Positions 20,138-28,229 of a stretch of 64,000 nucleotides of DNA are shown piece by piece. Origin of the DNA: Erythrobacter tepidarius (GTDB lineage Bacteria; Pseudomonadota; Alphaproteobacteria; Sphingomonadales; Sphingomonadaceae); the NCBI RefSeq assembly GCF_002155695.1, contig NZ_MUYJ01000002.1, positions 247,695-311,694 of the forward strand. The letters run 5' to 3'. The notes under the pieces were generated by a model, which saw only the letters and a program-made list of their open reading frames with translations, was not told the DNA's origin and did no database searches. The translations under genes and the position numbers were made by a program. Positions within the stretch are counted from its first letter, which is position 1. The number at the start of each line of letters is the position of its first letter.

Positions 20138-23100
20138 GCCCCCACCTCTCCGAACCCGCCGCCGCCCGGGGTTTCGATGACGAACATATCACCGGGCTGC
20201 ATGTGCGCCGAACCAATCGCGGCAAGCTCCTCGCGGGTGCCGTCGATGCGCTCGATCCAGTTTCGCCCCGGCAGCGCATCGCCCCCGCCGCATAGGCCGC
20301 GCGGCGGCACCTTGCGGCGATTGGCAAGGATATTGGCGCGCATCGGTTCGAGGAAGGTAAGGCGCCGCACCACCCCATCGCCCCCGCGCTGCCGCCCCAC
20401 ACCGCCCGAGCCGCGCCGGATGGAAAATTCCTCCAGTCGCACCGGCAAGCGGGTTTCCAGGATTTCGGGATCGGTGATGCGGCTGTTGGTCATGTGCGTC
20501 TGCACCGCGCTGGTGCCAGGGTGATCCGGCCCCGCGCCAGAACCGCCGCAGATCGTCTCGTAATATTGGTGCCTTTCGTTGCCAAAGGTGAAGTTGTTCA
20601 TTGTCCCCTGCGCCGGCGCAAGCCTGCCGGTCGCCGCGAAGAGTGCATCGGTGACGACCTGACTGGTCTCGACATTGCCCGCCACCACCGCCGCGCCAGG
20701 GCGCGGGTTCAGCAGCGAGCCTTCGGGCACGATCAGGGTCACGGGCCTGAGGCACCCGTCGTTCATCGGGATCGCATCGTCGATCAGCGTACGCAGGACA
20801 TAGAGCGCAGCAGCGCGGGTGATCGCGCGCGGGGCGTTGAAATTGTCGGGCTGCTGTTCGCTGGTGCCGGTGAAGTCGAACACCGCCGAGCGCGCCTGGC
20901 GGTCGATGCGGATCGCGACCTTGATGCAGGCGCCGTTGTCCATCGCATAGGCGAATTCCCCATCATCCAGCCCGCCGAGCAGGCGCCGGATGCTTTCCTC
21001 GGCGTTGTCGAGGACATGGTTCATGTAGGCGGCGATGACGTGCGATCCGTGCTCTGCCGCCGCGCGTGCGAGCAGCTCGGCTCCGCGCGTACAGGCGGCC
21101 AGCTGGGCACGCAGGTCGGAAAGGTTGCGTTCGGGATTGCGTGCCGGATATGTCGCCGCTGCGAGCATCTCGCGCAGCGCCGCCTCGCGAAAGGTACCTT
21201 CGTCGACCATCAGCAGATTGTCGATCAGCACGCCCTCTTCGTCGATCGTCCGGCTTTCGGGCGGCATCGAGCCGGGTGCGATCCCGCCGATATCGGCATG
21301 GTGCCCGCGCGCGGCAACGAAGGCGTCGGGTTCCACGCTTGCGGGATGGTAGAACACAGGCACGATCACCGTGATGTCGGGCAAGTGGGTGCCGCCGCGA
21401 TAGGGATCGTTGAGGACATAGGCATCCCCGCGCCGGAACCCTCGCCCATCCCGCGCGCTCCCCCGCGCTTCGATCACCCGCGCGATGGAATCGCCCATGC
21501 TGCCGAGGTGAACGGGGATATGCGGCGCATTGGCAATCAGGCTTCCCTGCGCATCAAACAGCGCACAGGAGAAATCGAGCCGCTCCTTGATGTTCACCGA
21601 AGTCGCGGTGCTCTGCAGCACCACGCCCATTTCCTCGGCGATCGCCATGAACAGGTTGTTGAAGATTTCGAGCCTTACCGGATCGACCGCGGTTCCGGCG
21701 GCGCGTCCGCGCGCCAGCGGCACGGTGCGCTTCAGGACAAGGCTGCCTTCATGGGCCAGGCGCGCCTGCCAGCCTTCATCGACCACGGTGGTCGAGCCTG
21801 GATCGATGATCAGCGCCGGACCGGTGACCACTGCGCCAGCCGTCATTCCGGCGCGGGCGATGGTGGGCCAAGTCCCGCTCGCCGCGCCGTGCACCGCAAC
21901 TGGCGCGATAGCAGCACTCGCCAGCCCGCCCGCCTGTCCGCTCGCCTCGACGCTCAGCGCCTCGACGATGATCGTCCCTTCCGCCTCGCAGTAGCCGAAG
22001 CGCTGGCGGTGGAGCGTGCGGAAGGCCGCGTCCATCGCCGCCGGATCGCCGCAGGGGATCGCCAGCACGCAATCGCTCCCGGCAAAGCGCAGGCGGGCGC
22101 GGCTATCCAGCCGGATAGCCCCTTCGGCGATGCCCTGATCGGCGAGATCCCGGCGCGCGGCATGTTCAAGCGCAGCCAGTTCCCTCGCGAAGCTCTCGCC
22201 CAGCGGACGGACCAGGCTGACTTCGCGGATTGTCTTTACCGAGGCAAGGCCGATGCCATAGGCCGAAAGCATCCCGGCGAGCGGATGGACCAGCACCGTC
22301 TCCATCCCCAGCGCATCGGCGACGCGGCAGGCGTGCTGGCCGCCGGCGCCACCGAAACAGGCCAGCGCATAGGTGGTGACGTCATGCCCGCGCGCGACCG
22401 AGATCTGGCGGATCGCGCCCGCCATGTTGTCGATGGCGATGGCAAGGAAACCTTCGGCGATGTCGGCGAGCGGGCGCGGTTCGGGCAGCAACGCGGCGAC
22501 CTCTTCCAGCCGTGCCCGCGCCGCTTGGGGATCGAGCGGCTGGTCGCCCCCGGGGCCGAATACGGGCGGAAAGAAGGCCGGATCGATCCGTCCGAGGAAC
22601 AGGTTGCAGTCGGTCACGGTCAGCGGCCCGCCCTTGCGATAGCAGGCCGGGCCTGGGTCTGCGCCCGCGCTCTCGGGGCCGACCCGGAAACGCGCGCCGT
22701 CAAAGCGGCAGATCGACCCACCCCCGGCGGCCACGGTATGGATCTGCATCATCGGCGCAGCGATGCGCACGCCTGCGATGACGCTGTCGCCGGTCAGCTC
22801 ATATTCGCCCGCGTAATGCGCGACATCGGTGCTGGTGCCGCCCATGTCGAATCCGATCAGCCGCGAGTGGCCGAGCGGCGCACTGGCCGCGACCATGCCC
22901 ACCACGCCCCCCGCCGGGCCGGACAGGACCGCGTCCTTGCCGCGAAACGCGCCCACCTCGGCCAGCCCGCCGTTGGACTGCATGAAGCGCAAGGCCCCGG
23001 CCTTGGGCAGGCTTGCCTGCAAGCCATCGGTGTAGCGGCGCAGCACCGGCGAGAGATAGGCATCGACCACGGTGGTATCTCCGCGCGGGATCAGGCGGAT

Positions 23101-23679
23101 CAGCGGAGCGACCTCATGGCTGACGCTGACCTGAGCAAAACCGATTTCGCGGGCAATGGCCGCCAGCCGCGCCTCGTGGTCGCGGTGCTGCCAGCCATGC
23201 ATGAGCACGATGGCGAGCGCATCGAAGCCCTCGGCGCGAAGGGCCTTGAAGGCCACGCGCGCCGCCTCCTCGTCGAGCGGGCGCAGCACCGTGCCGTCCA
23301 CCGCAACCCGCTCGTCGATCTCCACCACTTTGGCCGGCAGCTGTTCGGGCAAAATGATATGGCGCGCGAAGATCCGGGGCCGCGCCTGGGTGCCGATCCG
23401 GAGAGCATCGGCAAAGCCACGGGTGATGGCCAGCGCCAACCGCTCGCCCTTGCGCTCAAGCAGGGCGTTGGTGGCCACCGTCGTGCCGATCCTGAGCTCG
23501 GCAATCGGACCCTCGCCATAGCGCGCCATCAGCCGCCGCACCGCCTCGCTTGCGGCATCGGCATAAAGCCCGGGGTTTTCGGATAGGAGCTTTTCGGTCA
23601 CCAGCCGGCCGTCGGGGGTCGTCGCCACCACATCGGTAAAGGTGCCGCCGCGATCGACGGCAAAACGCCATGCCGTCAT
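20134..23679 (-). CDS. 5-oxoprolinase / hydantoinase A-B fusion (OPLAH-like)
   Basis: 1181 aa from the Met at 23679 (upstream in-frame Met rejected because it runs into the next gene). N-terminal HyuA half with ATP-binding motifs (FAVDRGGTFTDVVATTPDG, RLIGFDMGGTSTDVAHYAGE, AAGGGSICRFDG) and C-terminal HyuB half (RLEIFNNLFMAIAEEMGVVL, GDAYVLNDPYRGGTHLPDI, glycine-rich end). The fused architecture matches eukaryotic-type ATP-dependent 5-oxoprolinase, which opens 5-oxo-L-proline to glutamate; hydantoin or acetone-carboxylase-like substrates are alternatives. Start-stop overlaps on both sides place it in one transcript with DUF969/DUF979 and the two genes upstream. Confidence 0.88.
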   Translation of the reverse strand: MTAWRFAVDRGGTFTDVVATTPDGRLVTEKLLSENPGLYADAASEAVRRLMARYGEGPIAELRIGTTVATNALLERKGERLALAITRGFADALRIGTQARPRIFARHIILPEQLPAKVVEIDERVAVDGTVLRPLDEEAARVAFKALRAEGFDALAIVLMHGWQHRDHEARLAAIAREIGFAQVSVSHEVAPLIRLIPRGDTTVVDAYLSPVLRRYTDGLQASLPKAGALRFMQSNGGLAEVGAFRGKDAVLSGPAGGVVGMVAASAPLGHSRLIGFDMGGTSTDVAHYAGEYELTGDSVIAGVRIAAPMMQIHTVAAGGGSICRFDGARFRVGPESAGADPGPACYRKGGPLTVTDCNLFLGRIDPAFFPPVFGPGGDQPLDPQAARARLEEVAALLPEPRPLADIAEGFLAIAIDNMAGAIRQISVARGHDVTTYALACFGGAGGQHACRVADALGMETVLVHPLAGMLSAYGIGLASVKTIREVSLVRPLGESFARELAALEHAARRDLADQGIAEGAIRLDSRARLRFAGSDCVLAIPCGDPAAMDAAFRTLHRQRFGYCEAEGTIIVEALSVEASGQAGGLASAAIAPVAVHGAASGTWPTIARAGMTAGAVVTGPALIIDPGSTTVVDEGWQARLAHEGSLVLKRTVPLARGRAAGTAVDPVRLEIFNNLFMAIAEEMGVVLQSTATSVNIKERLDFSCALFDAQGSLIANAPHIPVHLGSMGDSIARVIEARGSARDGRGFRRGDAYVLNDPYRGGTHLPDITVIVPVFYHPASVEPDAFVAARGHHADIGGIAPGSMPPESRTIDEEGVLIDNLLMVDEGTFREAALREMLAAATYPARNPERNLSDLRAQLAACTRGAELLARAAAEHGSHVIAAYMNHVLDNAEESIRRLLGGLDDGEFAYAMDNGACIKVAIRIDRQARSAVFDFTGTSEQQPDNFNAPRAITRAAALYVLRTLIDDAIPMNDGCLRPVTLIVPEGSLLNPRPGAAVVAGNVETSQVVTDALFAATGRLAPAQGTMNNFTFGNERHQYYETICGGSGAGPDHPGTSAVQTHMTNSRITDPEILETRLPVRLEEFSIRRGSGGVGRQRGGDGVVRRLTFLEPMRANILANRRKVPPRGLCGGGDALPGRNWIERIDGTREELAAIGSAHMQPGDMFVIETPGGGGFGEVGA

Positions 23680-24743
23680 CCCGACAATCCGCTGAGGCCG
23701 AGGGGGGCATAGTCGCCGATGGCGAGCTGTTCGAACACGCCCATCCCGGCTTCGCCGTCCGGTCCGGTCACCCGGCACAGCATCTGCACATGGAGATTAT
23801 CGGGCCGCGCCGGGTCGATCGCGGCGAGATCGATATCCTCACGCTCGACGTCGAGTGTGCCGTGATCGAGCCCATGGCCCCATCTCGGCGAGGTATAGCC
23901 GAGGCCGCGCATCTGGAAGCGGCTGACCGGCTCCAGCACGAAGCGCTCGCCACCAACCGCAAGCGTGCTGCTGGCGGGCCAGCGGGTGCCGGGCGCCAGC
24001 CGGGTGTCCATCCGCGGCGCGTGGTCTTCGACGAAGGCGTCGGCCGCAGCGCCGTCAGGCACGATTACCGCGCGGGTGTTCCACGCGGTGCCGTCGGCAT
24101 GGGCGTTCAGGTGATAGAACAAGCTGCGGGTGGGCAGGTTGACCGGGGTCCATTGCCAGAAGAACTGCGGCAGGCTGCGCCCGGCGAATTGCGGATCCGC
24201 CGCGCCGACGGGGCGGATCCCCCAGCTGCGGTCGCGCGTTCCCATGCTGCCGGTGGCAAGCGTCTCGCGCATCCCGTCGACGGCGATCCAGCCCTCGTAA
24301 TGGCCGTTCTGGGTAAGGCGGGTGTAGTCCATCACCGTGCGCGCGCCCGCGCGCCAGGTGAAGCGCGGCTCCTCGATCGGGAAGGCGCGGCCCGTGAAGG
24401 TGATGTCGGCAGCGATGCCCTCGCCCTCGACGATGACCCTGAGGCGCCGAAGCGGCTCGACGATTTCAATGCGCACCGGCCCGCAGGACAGGTCCATGCG
24501 CTCCATGCCGAGCCGGCGGCTGGCATGGAGGCAGTGCTGCACGCCGCCTCGCACCGCGCAGAAATGCGCGTCGGCGACGTCGAGATGGGGATAGACTCCG
24601 AAGGCCACCGCAAAGAAGCTGCCGCCATCGGGCGCATAGCCATTGAAGAAATAGCGATCGTAGAAATTGCGATCCGTGCCCGCATAGGCGACCGGATCGG
24701 GGGTCTGGTGGATCGGGTAATCGTCACCCCGGCTCAGAACCAT
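23676..24743 (-). CDS. Unrecognised protein, possible lipocalin-like two-domain fold
   Basis: 355 aa, soluble. It starts MVLSRGDDYPIHQTPDPVAY and has a mid-protein motif RDRSWGIRPVG followed by FFWQWTPVNL. That pattern is found in poorly characterised proteins that resemble AttH or tocopherol-cyclase-like beta-barrel domains. The motifs EGEGIAADITFTGRAFPIEE and GLGYTSPRWGHGLDHG look conserved. No signal peptide. It lies 4 bp downstream of an APH-type phosphotransferase and overlaps the oxoprolinase start, so it probably acts on or binds a hydrophobic or bulky metabolite of that pathway. Function unknown. Confidence 0.72.
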   Translation of the reverse strand: MVLSRGDDYPIHQTPDPVAYAGTDRNFYDRYFFNGYAPDGGSFFAVAFGVYPHLDVADAHFCAVRGGVQHCLHASRRLGMERMDLSCGPVRIEIVEPLRRLRVIVEGEGIAADITFTGRAFPIEEPRFTWRAGARTVMDYTRLTQNGHYEGWIAVDGMRETLATGSMGTRDRSWGIRPVGAADPQFAGRSLPQFFWQWTPVNLPTRSLFYHLNAHADGTAWNTRAVIVPDGAAADAFVEDHAPRMDTRLAPGTRWPASSTLAVGGERFVLEPVSRFQMRGLGYTSPRWGHGLDHGTLDVEREDIDLAAIDPARPDNLHVQMLCRVTGPDGEAGMGVFEQLAIGDYAPLGLSGLSG

Positions 24744-24747
24744 TGCA

Positions 24748-25797
24748 TCATCCCCTCGTCATCAGGTCAAGGCTGCCGTGCTCCAGGCAAAGCGCACAGG
24801 CGCCGCGCGCCATCGACAGGAAATTGGCATCGCCGCGGGGCGTGCGCACCACAAAGGCGGCGCTGAACACCGCGGTCGAGATCCCGTGCAGCGCGCCCAC
24901 CACGTAGTCGCGCCAGATCGCCTCCACCGTGAGCGGCACGCCGCGTGCGGTCATTTCGGTGCAGTAGAGCTCGAGCAGCTCGCGCTCATGCGCGCGGCGC
25001 AAGGCATCGCCGATGCCGCAGCCGAGGAAATAGCCGATATCGGTGAGCCCGTTGCCGATGGTGAGCGTCTGCCAATCGAGCACCGCGACCGGCTCGGCCC
25101 CGCCCCGGATGTCGAACAGCACGTTGTCGAGCCGGAAATCGCCATGGACCAGACTGGTCTTTTCGTGGCGACGCTCGGTCGCGGCGGTGACCTCGGCCAA
25201 CTCCTCGCATAGCGCCATGAATTCGGGTTCGAGTATGTCCTTGTAACGCTCGCGGAAGATCGCCTGGGCCTGCGGGTAGAGCGCCTTCACCCGCGCGGCG
25301 GCGGCAGGATCGGGCTGGAGCCAATCGCGCTCGAGAATATCGGGATTATGCCAGCTCGGCGCATGGAGCGCGGCGGCCTGCCGCACCACTTCGCGGGCAT
25401 CGGCGATGGTGCAGCCCGCGATCTGGTTGCCCCCGCGCGCGGGGCCGAGATCCTCGAACAGCAGGCAGAAGCGCGCGCCATCGTCGGCGATCTCGGCGAA
25501 CAAGGTGGCAGGCGTGCGGACCGGCAAGTGCGGGGCAAGGTCGCGGTAGAAGCGCACTTCCTTGGTGTAGAGCCCGAGCATCGCCGCCGTGCCGCGGCTG
25601 GTGGGATCGGCAGCGGCAAACTTGCCCGCCAGCGTGCGCGGCCCTTGGCCATCGGCAAAGTCGAGCGTGAAGCGCACGCTATCGCCCACCTGCCCGGTGC
25701 CGATCGGCTCCCATGTCCAGTGCTCCGGCGCGCGCCCGAGCACTTCGGCCCACCAGTCGTCGGTTATCTCGTCCGGATGCGCCGGAAATCGTGTCAT
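24748..25797 (-). CDS. APH/EcKinase-type phosphotransferase family protein
   Basis: 349 aa from the ATG at 25797 (MTRFPAHPDEITDDWWAEVL). Kinase-like catalytic motifs: Brenner-type loop LVHGDFRLDNVLF with catalytic Asp and Asn, then the metal-binding Asp in VAVLDWQTLTIGNGLTDIGYFLG. This is the aminoglycoside-phosphotransferase fold, in the branch near ecdysteroid kinases and acyl-CoA dehydrogenase-associated phosphotransferases. First gene of the minus-strand transcript that runs to 14978. Substrate unknown; not evidence of antibiotic resistance. Confidence 0.83.
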   Translation of the reverse strand: MTRFPAHPDEITDDWWAEVLGRAPEHWTWEPIGTGQVGDSVRFTLDFADGQGPRTLAGKFAAADPTSRGTAAMLGLYTKEVRFYRDLAPHLPVRTPATLFAEIADDGARFCLLFEDLGPARGGNQIAGCTIADAREVVRQAAALHAPSWHNPDILERDWLQPDPAAAARVKALYPQAQAIFRERYKDILEPEFMALCEELAEVTAATERRHEKTSLVHGDFRLDNVLFDIRGGAEPVAVLDWQTLTIGNGLTDIGYFLGCGIGDALRRAHERELLELYCTEMTARGVPLTVEAIWRDYVVGALHGISTAVFSAAFVVRTPRGDANFLSMARGACALCLEHGSLDLMTRG

Positions 25798-25889
25798 GTT
25801 TACCTCTCTCAGGCGCGACGATAGGCAGCACAGGAGCCGCTCGCAATCGCGTTCTGGCGCGGCGATGGCGATGCGGCTAGAGGCCGCCC

Positions 25890-26735
25890 ATGCCCTCTGC
25901 CTTAATCGCCTTCCAGCACCTCGCACCCCAGCACGCGCTCTCGCGGCTCGCCGGGCTGCTGGCGGAAAGCACCCGCCCGTGGCTGCGCGACGCGCTGATC
26001 CGCCGCTTCGTTGCCGCCTTTGACGTCGATCTTTCCGAAGCCGCGCGCGGGATCGGCGAATTCGTCAGCTTCAACGACTTCTTCACTCGCGAGCTGAAGC
26101 CCGGCGCAAGGCCGCTGGCAGATAGCGGCGCCTTCATCCTCAGCCCCGCCGACGGTGCGATCAGCCAGCTCGGCCCAATCACCGGAGGGCGCATCCTGCA
26201 GGCCAAGGGGCGCGACTATTCGGTCGCCGAAATCCTCGGCGGTAACGCGGATGCCGCGCGGTTCGAGGGCGGGCGGTTCATGACCATCTACCTCTCCCCG
26301 CGCGACTATCACCGCGTGCATATGCCGGCGGCGGGTCGCCTGCAAACCACCGCTTACCTTCCGGGCGACCTGTTCTCGGTCAATCGGGTGACAGCCGAAG
26401 GGGTCGAGCGCCTGTTTGCCCGCAACGAACGCCTCGTCTGCCAGTTCGACGGACCGGACGGACGTTTTGCCAGCATCATGGTGGGTGCGATGATCGTCGC
26501 CGGGATAGACACCGTGTGGCCCAACAGCTTCCGCACCCACGCCCGCGCCAGGGTGGACGAGGACTTCACTGCCGCCCCGCGCGCTTTCGCCGCGGGCGAC
26601 GAGATGGGTCGGTTCTACCTAGGCTCAACGGTGGTGCTGCTGTTCGAGCCGGGGCGGGTGGAATGGCTGGAGAGCCTCGCGCCAGGCGACTCGCTGTGGA
26701 TGGGGCAGGCGATCGGACAGCGGCTTACCAGCTGA
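25890..26735 (+). CDS. psd: Phosphatidylserine decarboxylase proenzyme
   Basis: 281 aa. Contains FVSFNDFFTRELKPGARPL, LSPADGAISQLGPI, YLSPRDYHRVHMPAAGRL with the catalytic His and, near the end, LGST in FYLGSTVVLLFEPG, where self-cleavage before the Ser creates the pyruvoyl group. Decarboxylates phosphatidylserine to phosphatidylethanolamine at the inner membrane. A complete type I enzyme. Divergent from the phosphotransferase gene with a 92-bp gap. Confidence 0.94.
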   Translation: MPSALIAFQHLAPQHALSRLAGLLAESTRPWLRDALIRRFVAAFDVDLSEAARGIGEFVSFNDFFTRELKPGARPLADSGAFILSPADGAISQLGPITGGRILQAKGRDYSVAEILGGNADAARFEGGRFMTIYLSPRDYHRVHMPAAGRLQTTAYLPGDLFSVNRVTAEGVERLFARNERLVCQFDGPDGRFASIMVGAMIVAGIDTVWPNSFRTHARARVDEDFTAAPRAFAAGDEMGRFYLGSTVVLLFEPGRVEWLESLAPGDSLWMGQAIGQRLTS

Positions 26736-26864
26736 CCTTGCGCCGCACCACAGTGCTCGGCGCTCGGCCCGATGTTTATGTTATGAAACTGCTAAGGTCT
26801 TCTCCTATCGTCATCGCTGGGTGCCGCAGTTTCAGGATTCTCCGGTTCGGGTGAAGATAGGCCA

Positions 26865-27230
26865 GTGCGAATCCGCAGCCTTACGGCCCTGATTGCGGCC
26901 GCTCGCGTCCAATCCGCCTGCGCGACCAATTCCATCGCCAGCACCTGCAAGGCAACTGGTTCTCTCGCCACCCTGCCCGGCATGGACGCCGGCCGCATCT
27001 GCGACCGGTTTGAACGAAACCTGGCTGACGGTCTTGGCAGCGATCGCCTGCCTCAGGACTTGACGATCACGCTGACGCTCCATCCACGCGGTGCGATCGA
27101 CGCCCAACTCACCCGCGCGGGCGTGACCTATCCCGTGATCTCGGTCGACGCGCTCGACCGCGTGCTGGGGCTGGGCCAGGCGGCAGCGACAACAACAATG
27201 CCAGCTATACGCAGGATGCGCTTTATCTGA
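26865..27230 (+). CDS. Small exported protein, probably truncated at its 3' end
   Basis: 121 aa. A weak signal-like start (MRIRSLTALIAAARVQSACA), then a body (ICDRFERNLADGLGSDRLP..., LTITLTLHPRGAIDAQLTRA) resembling small periplasmic proteins of sphingomonads. After GLGQ (about 27178) the reading frame enters sequence belonging, one frame over, to a serralysin gene, so the last 17 residues look foreign. It may be a pseudogene half created by a deletion. Confidence 0.4.
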   Translation: MRIRSLTALIAAARVQSACATNSIASTCKATGSLATLPGMDAGRICDRFERNLADGLGSDRLPQDLTITLTLHPRGAIDAQLTRAGVTYPVISVDALDRVLGLGQAAATTTMPAIRRMRFI

Positions 27231-28165
27231 ACGATTCCTGGTCGACGAGGATCATGTCCTATTTCAACCAGACCGAGAACTCCTTCTTTGCCGCCCGCGG
27301 CTTTTCGCGGGTCTTCGCGATCTCACCGATCCAGGGCGATATTGTCGCGCTGCGGCAGGCCTATGGCGTGGCCAACACCACCCGCACCGGCGACACGGTC
27401 ACTGGGGTGGGCAACAATTGCGCGCGCGAGATCTGCCGCACAAGCGATGCCGTACGCAACAGCAGCGGCAATTTGCTCGCCTTCACGATTATCGATCATG
27501 GCGGGAACGACACGCTCGATGGCGGTGCCAATGTTGACACCGCGATCGTGCGCGGGCTGCGCTCGGCCTATTCGGTGACCCAGACCGCGACCGGGGCGTT
27601 TCGCGTGGTTGGGCCAGACGGAACCGACACCCTGACCGCGGTCGAGTTCCTCCAGTTCGACGATCAGGTGCTGCGTCTGCGCCCCGGCACCGGGGGCAGC
27701 GTCAACTTCAACACCGCCAACCCGGCCGTCTACCAGACCGCGATGAACGCGATCCGCGACTTCGACGGGAACGCACTGGGTGGCGACGGCGCGTGGCTGC
27801 GAATCGGCCAGGCGGATGGCAACGGCGATGGCGACATCGCCCAGATCCTCGTCAACCGCGCCATCGGCCGCTTCGCCAACTACCAGTCCCAGCAGGAGGT
27901 GATCGACTACCTCACCGCCAACGGCTTCGCGCCGGAGACCCGGGCCGACTGGTTCAGCGCCCCGAGCGAAGGCGAGGCGGGCCTTATGCAGGCCAGTCTG
28001 GTTGAGGAACGCGTCGACCTTGCCGAAGCGAGCGGGCGCGAGCGCAGCGGCCTGGCACTGCTCCCCGGCCTCGATACCGCCATGCCGGAAAGTATCTCCT
28101 CCGCCACCTTCGCCTCCCTCGCCCCCGCACCAGAAGATCACATGCGCCCCGAGTTCTATGGTTAG
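27179..28165 (+). pseudogene. Serralysin-like M10 metalloprotease, C-terminal remnant lacking the zinc site
   Basis: The frame is open from 27179 (GGSDNNNASYTQDALYLNDSW); the first Met is 27254. SYFNQTENSFFAARGFS matches the Met-turn region of serralysins (usually SxMSYF). It is followed by PIQGDIVALRQAYG and TTRTGDTVTGVG, and an RTX-type GGNDTLDGGANVD element. The zinc motif HExxHxxGxxH, which should lie just upstream, is absent; instead the unrelated small-protein gene abuts. The C-terminal 150 residues (VYQTAMNAIRDFDGN..., IGQADGNGDGDIAQILVNRA) look like a secretion/calcium-binding tail. No proteolytic activity is expected. Confidence 0.7.
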
Positions 28166-28229
28166 GCGGCTATCCCAAAGGCCCTCCCAGCCACTTGCCC
28201 TTGCCCGACCCACCACCTAATCGGGATGC

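Noticed and set aside
20494..23586. Thousand-codon plus-strand frame opposite the oxoprolinase gene
   Set aside because: Same antisense artefact; the minus-strand protein has clear HyuA/HyuB motifs.
27145..27180. Reading DALDRVLGLGQ as a mutated serralysin zinc motif
   Set aside because: This frame fits the body of the small upstream protein better, and the serralysin-like sequence begins one frame over; likeness to HEIGHALGLGH is limited to LGLG.
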